From the NCBI GenBank assembly GCA_965200115.1, contig OZ241336.1, positions 3,906,001 through 3,970,000 on the forward strand: a stretch of 64,000 bases of DNA. The letters run 5' to 3'. The DNA comes from JAPOUP01 sp026708635 (GTDB taxonomy: Bacteria; Pseudomonadota; Alphaproteobacteria; Rhodobacterales; Rhodobacteraceae). This document shows, piece after piece, positions 45,084-53,763 of this stretch. The position numbers were made by a program, and so were the translations under genes. The notes beneath the pieces are model-generated. The model saw only the letters and a program-made list of their open reading frames with translations. It was not told the origin of the DNA and made no database searches. How positions within the stretch are numbered: the stretch's first letter is position 1; each line of letters opens with the position of its first letter.

Positions 45084-45644
45084 TCACAGAATGATCCGCG
45101 TATATTTGACGCCCTTGAGTGTCGCTCCCGCGGATAGGCCAGCTTTTCCGAAAATCACGGCGATGACCGGGTTTAACGAGGTGGTGGTCTCGGCCGAGAG
45201 ATTCTCCGCCTCGCGGCTCAGCACGAATTCGACATCCGAACCCGCGGCCAATCCAGGTGAGGAACGGAACGTATGAAGTGCCTCTTCGGTCATGAAGAAC
45301 AGAGCATGCGAATACTGCTGCGCACCGAACTGGGGCCCGAGGGTCGCCGATACCGCCGAATAATAATCGACGGTCGCGTCGCCGACGCGTAGCGCACCTC
45401 TACCGTACGCGCCCCCAGCCCCAAGCAGTCCTAATTTGGTCACGACCGGCATGATCAGGATTCCCTGGGCCTTGTCGCGCAGTTCAGTCGTTTCTGGATG
45501 GTTGGCGTACAGAAACTCGAGAACCGCATCGACGCGCGCGTCGATCTGCGCAGCGGCGCTGTTCCCGGTTCGATTGGCGCAGGCTGAAAGAAGCGCCACG
45601 CTTCCGAAAGCGCCGATAAAGGCGCGGCGATGTAGACTGCTCAC
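45084..45644 (-). CDS. SYLF (YSC84) domain lipoprotein
   Basis: The 186-residue protein starts with a signal and lipobox (GSVALLSAC). It continues with the SYLF lipid-binding domain: KAQGILIMPVVTKLGLLGAG, GGAYGRGALRVGDATVDYYS, AVSATLGPQFGAQQYSHALF, and VIAVIFGKAGLSAGATLKGV. SYLF proteins bind phosphoinositides in eukaryotes; bacterial ones are envelope proteins of unclear role. A GTG start at 45644 follows AGGAGAA. It stands alone on the minus strand. Confidence 0.88.
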   Translation of the reverse strand: MSSLHRRAFIGAFGSVALLSACANRTGNSAAAQIDARVDAVLEFLYANHPETTELRDKAQGILIMPVVTKLGLLGAGGAYGRGALRVGDATVDYYSAVSATLGPQFGAQQYSHALFFMTEEALHTFRSSPGLAAGSDVEFVLSREAENLSAETTTSLNPVIAVIFGKAGLSAGATLKGVKYTRIIL

Positions 45645-45813
45645 GATGTCGTTCTCCTATGTCGACAATTCACCCGCAACGCGCCCTTATGGCCAGGCGC
45701 TTGACCGCTTACCCTAGTGAATGCCTATGGCATTGTCACCATCTATTTGGCTAACGTACGCTAGGCTTGTTGAGGCGGGGGAAGCGGCTCAGGCGACGCG
45801 GACGCCAACAGGC

Positions 45814-46113
45814 TCATAGGCAACCAGCCCAGTTCGCGCTTTCCGGTTCGTCGCAGATAAGGAAAACCAGCCCATCCCGTAGAACGTCAAGTTCCTGTTC
45901 AATGTCCCGCACCTTGACGACCAGCATGTCAAGCTTTCCGGAGTTTTCGCCTACCTGAGAAGCCAACGTAACAAGCCTTTCGGAATTTTCGTCTACCTTT
46001 TCCGATATCTCTTTTGTCCACCCCCTGAGCTCTCTTTGATCCCACCGGAACTCTTCGGCCGCCGCCATGAAATACCAGATAAGCGTTCCGACTGCGGAAA
46101 CCACGGCTATCAT
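45814..46113 (-). CDS. Small membrane-anchored coiled-coil protein, unknown
   Basis: The 99-residue product has one N-terminal membrane helix (MIAVVSAVGTLIWYFMAAAE), followed by a coiled coil of heptad repeats (KVDENSERLVTLASQVGENS and VVKVRDIEQELDVLRDGLVF). It ends with a short polar tail. The ribosome site is weak. Upstream, in the same frame, codons are open to a stop at about 46150, 40 bp before the IS30 end. I recognise no family; similar small proteins flank many mobile elements. Confidence 0.5.
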   Translation of the reverse strand: MIAVVSAVGTLIWYFMAAAEEFRWDQRELRGWTKEISEKVDENSERLVTLASQVGENSGKLDMLVVKVRDIEQELDVLRDGLVFLICDEPESANWAGCL

Positions 46114-46310
46114 CGCAATAATTGTCGTGGAGATACCCGCTAGTATAGACTAAAATTTAACGGACACGCGTTTGTTTGCCGTTTAACGCTCCCCCGTTCC
46201 ACAGTGAGGTGCAACACCCGATGTGGGTGAATCCCGGCTGGGGCCACGCATGATGTTGCGAATCGGCCGGATGGCGGTGACAGTCCCGGTGTTGAAACGG
46301 GGAGACCGCC

Positions 46311-47269
46311 ATGCCCGAGGGCTAGCGCCACCTGACCCACGCCGAGAGATACCAGATCCACGCCACGGGGAAAAGCGGGATCTCCGACGCGGCGATCGCC
46401 CGCCAGCTGGGCCGTGACCGGACGACGGTCTGGCGCGGGGTGCGCCGGAACTCGGGGCGGCGGGGCTACCGCCACGCCCAGGCGCAGCGGAAGGCGGAGG
46501 GGCGGCGCGCCGCGGCCTCGTCGGTCCCCAGGAAGATGACGCCGGAGCTGTGGCGCATGGTGGAGGAGCGGCTGGCCGAGGGCTGGAGCCCCGAGCGGAT
46601 CTCCGGTCGCCTCCGGAAGGAGGGCCATCCGATGGCGGGCCGTCAGTGGATCCAGCGGCACGTCCACGCCGACCGGAGGGCCGGCGGCCGGCTCTGGCGG
46701 CATCCGCGCCGCCGGGGAAAGAGGCCGAACCGGAAGGGCGGCGCCCACGCGGGCCGGGGCCACATCCCGGGCCGGGTGGACATCCCGGGCGCCCGGCGGT
46801 GGTGGAGGGGAGGGCGCGGGTCGGCGACCGGGAGGCGGACACGATCGTGGGGGCCGGGCACCGGCGGCCGCTGGTGTCGCTGGTGGACCGGGCGTCGAAG
46901 TACACGCTCCCGCCGAGGCTCGACAGGAAGACCGCGGACGCGGTCGGCGCGGCCATGACCGGCATGCTGGGCTCCCTTCCCGTCCACACGGTCACCGCCG
47001 ACAACGGGAAGGAGTTCGCGGACCACGCCCGCGTCTCGGCGGCGCTGGGCGCGGACTTCCTCCTCCCGCGCCCCTACCACTCGTGGGAGCGCGGCCTGAA
47101 CGAGCACACCAACGGCCTGGTGGGGGGATACCTGCCGAAGGGCACGGACTTCCGGAAAGTGGCGGACGCCGAGGTGAGGGCCGTCCAGGACCGCCTGAAC
47201 GCCCGGCCTCGCAGGGCCCTTGGCTACCTGACGCCGGCGGAGGCGTTCCTTCGGGCGCGGCCTCCCTGA
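46311..47269 (+). pseudogene. IS30-family transposase with a stop codon and a frameshift
   Basis: The reading frame starts at ATG 46311 (after GGGGAG) and reads M-P-E-G-stop at 46323-46325. It then resumes in the same frame with RHLTHAERYQIHATGKSGIS and the IS30 helix-turn-helix. Near 46790 the frame shifts by one base (DIPG to RPAVVEGRARVGDREADTIV). The DDE core follows: ADTIV, HTVTADNGKEFADH and the C-terminal RLNARPRRALGYLTPAEAFL. Two lesions make a functional product unlikely unless ribosomes recode. Confidence 0.85.
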
Positions 47270-47422
47270 GGGACACCCCGGACGCACCGCGCTCCACGCG
47301 CCGCGGGCCGTCCCCGGCGCGCCCGCGGGCATGCCTTGCGCCGCCCGGATCACCCGCATAGTCTCACTCTGGATGGGACCGAGCCGTTCCCGCGCGGAAT
47401 CAGGGGGGTCGGAGGGCGCGAA

Positions 47423-47493
47423 AAGCGCAACGCCCGGCCCTTCCCTCCGCTCGGGCTCCGCCCTCGCTCCGGAAAGGGCCGGGCGTTGCGCTT
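47423..47493. repeat. Large hairpin: 20-bp perfect inverted repeat, 31-nt loop
   Basis: AAGCGCAACGCCCGGCCCTT (47423-47442) is exactly complementary, in reverse, to 47474-47493. The spacer is 31 nt. It lies within the right end of the IS30-like element, downstream of its transposase remnant. There is no T-run afterwards, so it is not a standard terminator; an end structure, an attenuator or a second nested repeat are options. Confidence 0.85.
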
Positions 47494-47653
47494 CGGAGTG
47501 GCGCCGGGGGCTTTCGACGACTAAGACCGTTTCCCGAAACCAGGCCATGTCAATCCATGTCCACGTCAACCTGACCAATAGCGTCAGGAATGCCGTAGCG
47601 CCAGCGGAACCCCGGCCATCGCTGGCCGGGACCGACCGGCGGAACGAAAGGAT

Positions 47654-47889
47654 TGGGGACTATAACCTTTGCTAAAATAACCTCCCGTTTTTCGATTCCC
47701 GCTCCGTCTCAAAATCCTCGAACTTCCCTTTCCTTCGCGTGAGGGCCAGAACGACCGCTTCCGGGGTCGCGCCAGCGTAACGCGGATTCAGGATTTCCGG
47801 TTCTTGTTTAGGTTTTTCGGTCATCGCATAAAGACCGGAGGGAGGAAGCGATCTATCGGGATCCGTTTTAGCAAAGGTTATAATCCCCA
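47654..47889. mobile_element. 236-bp MITE with terminal inverted repeats and 6-bp target duplication
   Basis: The ends are 24-bp inverted repeats (47654-47677 and 47866-47889). The left end starts TGGGGACTATAACCTTTGCT; the right end is the same sequence inverted, with one mismatch. AAGGAT occurs directly outside both ends (47648-47653 and 47890-47895), a perfect 6-bp direct repeat as left by transposition. No transposase is inside, so it is a non-autonomous element moved in trans by an unidentified IS. A minus-strand open frame (see next) covers nearly its whole length. Confidence 0.8.
47672..47824 (-). CDS. Small ORF inside the MITE, unknown function
   Basis: A 50-residue frame starts MTEKPKQEPEILNPRYAGAT and continues with PEAVVLALTRRKGKFEDFET. 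The RYxGATPExV pattern recalls small conserved proteins of Alphaproteobacteria, but I cannot name a family with confidence. No ribosome site is evident. The frame is open further upstream to a TTG in the right terminal repeat at 47890, and its stop lies in the left repeat. It may be a captured gene piece or chance. Confidence 0.35.
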   Translation of the reverse strand: MTEKPKQEPEILNPRYAGATPEAVVLALTRRKGKFEDFETERESKNGRLF

Positions 47890-47942
47890 AAGGATTTGAT
47901 GGCGGATCCCAATTGACTCTTTACCGCGGCGTTATCCCTTCA

Positions 47943-48139
47943 CAGGACTTTCCCACGCTATGGCGAGCGTGTCGTCTGGCGGCCGGATCAGGTATCGAGG
48001 TGGCCGGTTTTGGCCGGTTTGCCGCCAGCGGTGGCCGTCCGGACGCCGAAACGGCTTCTTTCGGGCCCGAAAGGCGATTCGTTTTCCGGATTCCCGGGCC
48101 GGGGTGGCGGTTCGCTGTCAAGAAAAACTAGCGTGGGAT
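47943..48139 (+). repeat. Dispersed 197-bp repeat, copy B
   Basis: This is the near-identical partner of copy A, with the same length and no indels. The eight or so differences include three in the first 25 bp. The 8-bp stem CTGGCGGC/GCCGCCAG is kept. It ends 14 bp from the hemB stop codon and starts 53 bp from the MITE, so it may provide or disrupt the 3' end of the hemB transcript. Confidence 0.85.
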
Positions 48140-48152
48140 GACCCTGATCCCT

Positions 48153-49154
48153 TCAGGGGCGAAGCGCTCTTGCGGCCTCAGGTGCGAAGTATGTCAGAAT
48201 TCCGTCGCAACCCGCGCGCCTGAAGGCCAGAAGACTTTCCATCATCGCCTTGTGGCCATCGATCCAACCGTTGAGGCCCGCCTGTTTGAGCATCGCGTAC
48301 TCGCCGCTCACCTGATAGGCGAACGTCGGCACCCCGAAGGTGTCCTTAACCCTTCGCACGATATCAAGATAGGGAAGGCCGGGCTTGACCATTACCATGT
48401 CGGCGCCTTCGGCAAGGTCGCGTGCGACGAGCCGCAGGGCTTCATCGGAGTTTCCCGGATCCATCTGATAGGTGTTTTTGTCCCCTATGAGAGCTCCGCC
48501 CGCGCCGACGGCGTCCCTGAACGGACCGTAGAACGCGCTCGAATACTTTGCCGCGTAGCTCAGGATCGCGACGTTGGCGTACCCGGCGGATTCCAGCGCC
48601 GATCTAATCGCGCCTATCCGCCCGTCCATCATGTCGGAGGGTCCCAGAATGTCCGAACCCGCCTCGGCCTGCGACAGCGCCATCCGCACGAGCGCCTCGA
48701 CGGTCTCGTCATTCAGGACCAGACCGTCGCGGACAATGCCGTCATGCCCATGCGTGTTATAGGGATCCAGCGCTATATCCGTCATCACCGCGATTTCGGG
48801 AACAGCTTTCTTGATCGCCCTTGCCGCACGGTTGGAAAGGTTATCCGGATTCCAGGCCTCCTCGCAGAGTTCGGATTTCAGGTTAGGATCGGTGTAGGGA
48901 AAAACGCAGACCGCGGAAATTCCGAGTTCCGCGGCTGTTTCGGCGGCCGCCACCGCGCGATCGACCGTCAACCTGCTGACGCCCGGCATGGAAGGCACCG
49001 GGGTTTCCGAATTGATTCCGTCCATCACGAACAACGGCCAAATCAGGTCAGCAACGCTCAGAGTCGATTCCCGTGCGAGCGCGCGAAGAGACGGCGAACC
49101 GCGCATTCGGCGGAACCGCGCGGTGGGATATGGGGCAGGTTGGTATGGTTGCAT
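48153..49154 (-). CDS. hemB: Delta-aminolevulinic acid dehydratase (porphobilinogen synthase)
   Basis: HemB condenses two 5-aminolevulinate molecules to porphobilinogen in heme synthesis. The active-site lysines are in ILSYAAKYSSAFYGPFRDAV and GADMVMVKPGLPYLDIV. The metal region reads MTDIALDPYNTHGHDGIV, lacking the Cys cluster of zinc-type enzymes, so it is probably a Mg-dependent form. The 333-residue length is normal. ATG 49154 has a weak ribosome site. The repeat copy B abuts its 3' end. Confidence 0.95.
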   Translation of the reverse strand: MQPYQPAPYPTARFRRMRGSPSLRALARESTLSVADLIWPLFVMDGINSETPVPSMPGVSRLTVDRAVAAAETAAELGISAVCVFPYTDPNLKSELCEEAWNPDNLSNRAARAIKKAVPEIAVMTDIALDPYNTHGHDGIVRDGLVLNDETVEALVRMALSQAEAGSDILGPSDMMDGRIGAIRSALESAGYANVAILSYAAKYSSAFYGPFRDAVGAGGALIGDKNTYQMDPGNSDEALRLVARDLAEGADMVMVKPGLPYLDIVRRVKDTFGVPTFAYQVSGEYAMLKQAGLNGWIDGHKAMMESLLAFRRAGCDGILTYFAPEAARALRP

Positions 49155-49608
49155 GACGTTGATCCCGTCGATCCTTCGGTAGACTTATGTTACCGCAGGT
49201 AAAGGTTCGTTTCCACCGCTTAGGACGACGCCCGACGATTTCCGGCCGGCCTCCCGTCAACCGGCGGCCGTTCCGGGCGGGGCGTCGTCCCGCGCCCGGA
49301 ATGGACGGTCCTGACACGGCCCCCGAGGCCGGAGAGGCCCGTGGTATGGGCGGCGCCGACGGTGCGGCCGGGTATGACGGGCCATCCCGGGACCACTTGG
49401 CAACGGTCCCGAAAAATCCAGGGAGGGGCTTGCGGATGCGGGACGTGGCGTTACTTCGGCATTCGGCTCTTCAATGACATCGACCTCGCCTGATCTCGGT
49501 CTCCCGATATCGAATCCGGTGGCCGGGACTGTAACGCTCTGGTAGTTGTTCGCTCCCGATTTAGCCATGATTGAAGACAACGCAATTCAGTAGGGAGGCA
49601 GGACTCTG
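49155..49608. other. Intergenic region between hemB and the next gene
   Basis: Both flanking genes are transcribed outward from this region, so it should hold two divergent promoters. A minus-strand frame near 49390-49570 reads NNYQSVTVPATGFDIGRPRS, which may be a decayed coding piece, but no family is recognised. No RNA gene was seen. Confidence 0.4.
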
Positions 49609-50136
49609 TTGGAATGGCGTGAAACCGTATCCGCTCTCATCGACACCCGCTCGTTCTCGAGTCTCTGGTTCTGGATCGCGGTGCTCGCGGTCTGGTTCAC
49701 CATGGGAAAGAGGGTGCTCGGAGTTCCCGTCGGAATCATGCGGCGCGCCGCCCGAAATGACGGCCAGGCGCAGAAGGATCTGGAGGATCTGGTTCGTATC
49801 CGCGCCCGTTACCTTCATCAAACGGGCCGCCGGTCGGGAACCTGGATCGTCGCGGTATTTTGTGCGGTATTGAGCGGTCTGGGCCTGACCGGTTTCCTTT
49901 ACGGGGTGGAAATCGCGCAGGCCCTGTTCCTGCTGGTTTTTCCGACCGCGTCTTGGTGTATCCTCGAACTGGTGACCGCCGCCCGGATCGATTCCGAGGC
50001 ACCGACCGGCGAGCCTCTCAGAGAGCATATGTGGCGTCAGAGAAACCGTGTCCAGCTGGTTGGCCTGCTCTCGGCGCTGGTTAGCGTCGCGGTCGGCCTG
50101 AGGACGATCCTCGCCACAGCGGTTATCGGCGGTTGA
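49609..50136 (+). CDS. Membrane protein of the 'component of SufBCD complex' family
   Basis: The 175-residue protein has four likely membrane helices, including FWIAVLAVWFTMGKRVLGV, TWIVAVFCAVLSGLGLTGFL and LVGLLSALVSVAVGLRTIL. The pattern SLIDxRSFSSLWFWIxLA followed by QKDLEDLVRIRARYL and YGVEIAQALFLLVFP matches proteins commonly annotated as component of SufBCD complex in Rhodobacterales. That name has little experimental backing, and no suf gene is near. A TTG start at 49609 follows GGGAGG. Confidence 0.7.
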   Translation: MEWRETVSALIDTRSFSSLWFWIAVLAVWFTMGKRVLGVPVGIMRRAARNDGQAQKDLEDLVRIRARYLHQTGRRSGTWIVAVFCAVLSGLGLTGFLYGVEIAQALFLLVFPTASWCILELVTAARIDSEAPTGEPLREHMWRQRNRVQLVGLLSALVSVAVGLRTILATAVIGG

Positions 50137-50169
50137 CTCGCCTGCATGGCGCTTTAGGTGAGGCTGCCC

Positions 50170-53100
50170 ATGCCCAGGCCTGACCATATAACCGTAGGCG
50201 GCGCGCCGGAAGGTTTCGACGCTAAGCTGCTGATCGACGAACTCTCCCGGTCAGGCTCCGCCGTGATCCATGTCTGCCGTGATGACCGACGTCTGGAGGC
50301 GATGCGGTCGGCTCTGCGGTTCTTCGCGCCCGATGTTTCAGTTCTGGCATTTCCCGGATGGGACTGCCTTCCCTACGACCGTATCTCACCCAACGCCGGC
50401 GTTTCGGCGGCGCGCATGGCGACGCTGGCCGCGCTGGCGAGGGAAATCCCGGAGACGTTCGTACTTCTGACGACACTCAACGCCGCGTCTCAAAAGGTGC
50501 CGGAACCCGAACTGCTTCGCGAGTCGACTTTTTCCGCGGCGGTAGGCCACCGGGTGGATGAGCGGGCGCTGCGGGACTTTCTCCCGCGCATGGGGTTCGC
50601 GAGAGCTCCCACGGTGACCGAACCCGGCGATTATGCCATAAGGGGCGGGATCGTCGACATCTTTCCGCCGGGCAGGAATGAACCCGTTCGGCTCGATTTT
50701 TTCGGCGATGTACTCGATCAGGCCCGGCGCTTCGATCCGGCAAGCCAGCGCACGACGGAGAAACTTTCCGCCGTGGAACTGGCACCCGTTTCGGAAGTGA
50801 TCCTCGATGACAGGGCGATCACCCTGTTTCGCCAGAATTACCGAATCGAATTCGGGGCCGCCAGCGCGGCCGATCCCCTCTACGAAGCGGTCAGCGAGCG
50901 CCGCAAGTACGCCGGACTCGAACACTGGCTGCCGTTCTTCCACGAGCGGTTGGTGTCGTTGTTCGCCTATCTGCCTGGTGCAACCGTCTGTCTTGATGAT
51001 CAGGTAACGCCGGCGCGCCTTGCCCGGTGGGACGGAATTCTCGAGCAATATGCCACGCGCACGCAGACTCTGGAGAGCGGGAAACGATTCGATACGGTCT
51101 ACAAGCCTTGCCCGCCGGACAGGCTCTATCTTGACGATAGCTGCTGGACGGCGGCTCTGGAGGAACGGCGCGTCGTTCAGTTCAGTCGGCTGCCACTGCC
51201 GACCGGTCCCGGGGTTATCGATGCCGGAGGCCGGATCGGGCGTGAGTTCGCCCCGGAGCGGTCCGCGTCCAGCGGTGATCTCTTTCAGGCCGTCGCGGAC
51301 CACATATCGGCGGGTCTCGCCAAGGGCGACGTGGTGCTGGCGGCCAATTCGGAGGGAGCGGCCGAGCGGCTGGGACATTTATTGGAGGAACGGGAGCTCG
51401 ACACTACCGCCCACGTCATCCAGCGGCATTCGGACCTGAACGGTCAGGGCGTCTGCGCGACGGCTGTCTGGCCTCTGGAATCGGGATTCGAGATTCCCGG
51501 TCTCACCGTAATCGCCGAACAGGACATTCTCGGCGATCGCCTGATCCGGGCGCCGAAAACGAAGCGCCGGGCCGAAAATTTCCTCACGGAGGCACGGTCA
51601 CTCACCCCGGGAGAACTGGTTGTCCATGTGGAGCACGGTATAGGTCGCTTTACCGGGCTCGGTATCGTCGATGTGCTGGGAGCGGCGCATGAATGCCTTG
51701 TCCTCGAGTATGCGGGCGGTACCAGGCTTTACCTTCCGGTCGAGAACATAGAGCTACTCAGTCGCTACGGTCGGGAAGAGGGAGGGTCCCTGGATCGTCT
51801 CGGCGCCGCGGCCTGGCAGGCAAGAAAGGCGCGGCTGAAGAGCAGAATCGGTGATCTTGCCGAGAAACTCCTCCGGATCGCCGCCGAGAGACACCTTCGG
51901 GATGCCCCCGTTCTGGAACCCCCCGAGGGAATCTGGGACGCGTTCAACGCGAGGTTTCCCTACGTTGAGACGGAAGACCAGCTGCGAGCCGTTGACGACG
52001 TGCTGCGGGACTTAGCGTCGGGAAAGCCCATGGACCGGCTCATCTGCGGTGATGTCGGCTTCGGCAAGACCGAGGTGGCGCTGCGGGCGGCGTTCGTCGC
52101 CGCGATGTCCGGGCGGCAGGTCGCCGTCATCGTACCGACAACGCTGCTCGCGAGACAGCATTTCCAGACATTCTCCGAACGCTTTCGGGGGTTTCCCGTC
52201 AGGATCCGGCATCTATCGCGCTTCGTCTCCACCGACGAGGCGGATAGCGTGCGCGCCGGGCTTCGGGATGGTGGTGTCGATGTCGTCATCGGAACCCATG
52301 CGCTTTTGTCCAAGTCCGTGAGATTCCGCGCGCTGGGACTGCTGGTCATCGACGAGGAGCAGAGGTTCGGGGTCACTCACAAGGAGCGGCTGAAGGAACT
52401 GGGTTCGGATATCCATGTACTCACGCTTACGGCCACGCCGATCCCCCGCACGTTGCAGCTCTCCCTGACGGGTGTCCGCGATCTATCACTCATCGGCACA
52501 CCGCCCGTCGATCGCCTGTCCATACGTACCTATGTCAGCGAATTCGATGCGGTGACGATTCGCGAGGCGCTGCTCCGGGAACGCTACAGGGGCGGACAGT
52601 CCTTCTACATAGTTCCACGCATCAGCGATATCCGGCGCATCGAGGAGTTTCTCTCCGACCGGATTCCGGAGGTGAGTTTCGTAAGCGCGCATAGTGAAAT
52701 GCCGTCGCGGCGGCTTGATGACACGATGAACGCTTTCTATGATGGAAAATACGATGTACTCGTGTCGACTACAATCGTTGAGTCCGGCCTCGATATTCCG
52801 ACGGCGAACACTGTCGTGGTTGATAGGGTGGACCGTTTTGGACTTGCGCAGATCTACCAGATCCGAGGTCGGGTCGGCAGGTCGAAGACGCGGGCTTACG
52901 CATATCTGACCACCCGGCCAGGTCGGGGGCTGACACAGGACGCCGAGCGTCGGCTACGGGTGCTTAGTTCGCTCGATTCGCTTGGAGCCGGTTTTTCCCT
53001 GGCGAGCAGGGATCTCGATATCCGCGGGGCGGGAAACCTCCTGGGCGGCGAGCAGTCAGGCCATATCCATGAGGTGGGTTACGAACTATACCAATCAATG

Positions 53101-53763
53101 CTCGAGGAGGCGATAGCGCGTATCAGGTCCGGCGAAGCCGAAGGGCTTCCGGAAAGCGACGGGCAGTGGTCACCGGAGATCAATCTTGGCGTTCCGGTTT
53201 TGATTCCGGAGAGTTACGTGCCTGATCTGGGCGTCCGGCTCGGGCTCTACCGGCGTCTTTCGGGGCTGGGTTCGAAGGTTGAGGTCGAAGGATTCGCGGC
53301 GGAACTGATAGACCGCTTCGGCAAGCTTCCGAGAGAGGTCAATATGCTTCTCTGGATCGTTCGCATAAAATATATGTGCAGGCGCGCCGGTATAGCGCGG
53401 ATGGATGCCGGCCCGATGGGCGTGACGATCCGGTTCCACAAAGATCAATTCGCAAACCCGGCGGGACTGGCGGCCTTCCTGCAGTCCCGGGGCGGACAAG
53501 CGACGTTTCGTGACACGAAAGTCGCGCTGCGATGTGACTGGAAAAAAACCACGGACCGGATTAGGGGAGCTTTCGCGACAGCCCGGGAGCTGGCGGGACT
53601 CGCGCGGGACATCCGATCAGTTCGGGGAATCCGCGATGACCAGCGTCAGGGCGAGGGCGCACGTGGCGCAGAGGAAGATGCCGACGGCGAGCGGCAGAGG
53701 GGTGCCGTCGAACCCAGAGCCGACCACGATGGCGATAGGTACGGCGACGACGGTGGCGAGTGA
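50170..53763 (+). CDS. mfd: Transcription-repair coupling factor
   Basis: Mfd removes stalled RNA polymerase and recruits UvrA. The protein has UvrB-like N-terminal domains (GWDCLPYDRISPNAGVSAAR), the RNA-polymerase-interacting domain (LTPGELVVHVEHGIGRFTGL) and RecG-like translocase motifs: DRLICGDVGFGKTEVALRAA, VIDEEQRFGVTHKERL, TLTATPIPRTLQLSLTGVRD and IYQIRGRVGRSKTRAYAYLT. ATG 50170 has GAGG six nt upstream. The canonical C-terminus should end near ATARELAGLA at about 53605. Instead the frame runs on about 50 codons (a highly polar tail), antisense to the MFS gene. The stop appears to be lost. Confidence 0.93.
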   Translation: MPRPDHITVGGAPEGFDAKLLIDELSRSGSAVIHVCRDDRRLEAMRSALRFFAPDVSVLAFPGWDCLPYDRISPNAGVSAARMATLAALAREIPETFVLLTTLNAASQKVPEPELLRESTFSAAVGHRVDERALRDFLPRMGFARAPTVTEPGDYAIRGGIVDIFPPGRNEPVRLDFFGDVLDQARRFDPASQRTTEKLSAVELAPVSEVILDDRAITLFRQNYRIEFGAASAADPLYEAVSERRKYAGLEHWLPFFHERLVSLFAYLPGATVCLDDQVTPARLARWDGILEQYATRTQTLESGKRFDTVYKPCPPDRLYLDDSCWTAALEERRVVQFSRLPLPTGPGVIDAGGRIGREFAPERSASSGDLFQAVADHISAGLAKGDVVLAANSEGAAERLGHLLEERELDTTAHVIQRHSDLNGQGVCATAVWPLESGFEIPGLTVIAEQDILGDRLIRAPKTKRRAENFLTEARSLTPGELVVHVEHGIGRFTGLGIVDVLGAAHECLVLEYAGGTRLYLPVENIELLSRYGREEGGSLDRLGAAAWQARKARLKSRIGDLAEKLLRIAAERHLRDAPVLEPPEGIWDAFNARFPYVETEDQLRAVDDVLRDLASGKPMDRLICGDVGFGKTEVALRAAFVAAMSGRQVAVIVPTTLLARQHFQTFSERFRGFPVRIRHLSRFVSTDEADSVRAGLRDGGVDVVIGTHALLSKSVRFRALGLLVIDEEQRFGVTHKERLKELGSDIHVLTLTATPIPRTLQLSLTGVRDLSLIGTPPVDRLSIRTYVSEFDAVTIREALLRERYRGGQSFYIVPRISDIRRIEEFLSDRIPEVSFVSAHSEMPSRRLDDTMNAFYDGKYDVLVSTTIVESGLDIPTANTVVVDRVDRFGLAQIYQIRGRVGRSKTRAYAYLTTRPGRGLTQDAERRLRVLSSLDSLGAGFSLASRDLDIRGAGNLLGGEQSGHIHEVGYELYQSMLEEAIARIRSGEAEGLPESDGQWSPEINLGVPVLIPESYVPDLGVRLGLYRRLSGLGSKVEVEGFAAELIDRFGKLPREVNMLLWIVRIKYMCRRAGIARMDAGPMGVTIRFHKDQFANPAGLAAFLQSRGGQATFRDTKVALRCDWKKTTDRIRGAFATARELAGLARDIRSVRGIRDDQRQGEGARGAEEDADGERQRGAVEPRADHDGDRYGDDGGE

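Larger units (their letters stand above)
46191..47510 (+). mobile_element. IS30-family insertion sequence, inactive
   Basis: The element is defined by the IS30-type transposase remnant at 46311-47269 and by two imperfect ends. The left end is CCCCCGTTCCACAGTGAGGT followed by GCAACACCC. The right end, read in reverse, matches about two-thirds of it (core GGGCGTTGCGCTTCGGAGTG and then a G-run at 47506-47510). A CT dinucleotide on each side (46189-46190, 47511-47512) could be the target duplication. The boundaries are tentative, because IS30 duplications are only 2-3 bp. A hairpin sits near the right end. Confidence 0.55.

Noticed and set aside
46140..47578. Long minus-strand frames opposite the IS30 transposase
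   Set aside because: They are low-complexity Pro/Arg/Gly sequences antisense to recognisable transposase motifs.
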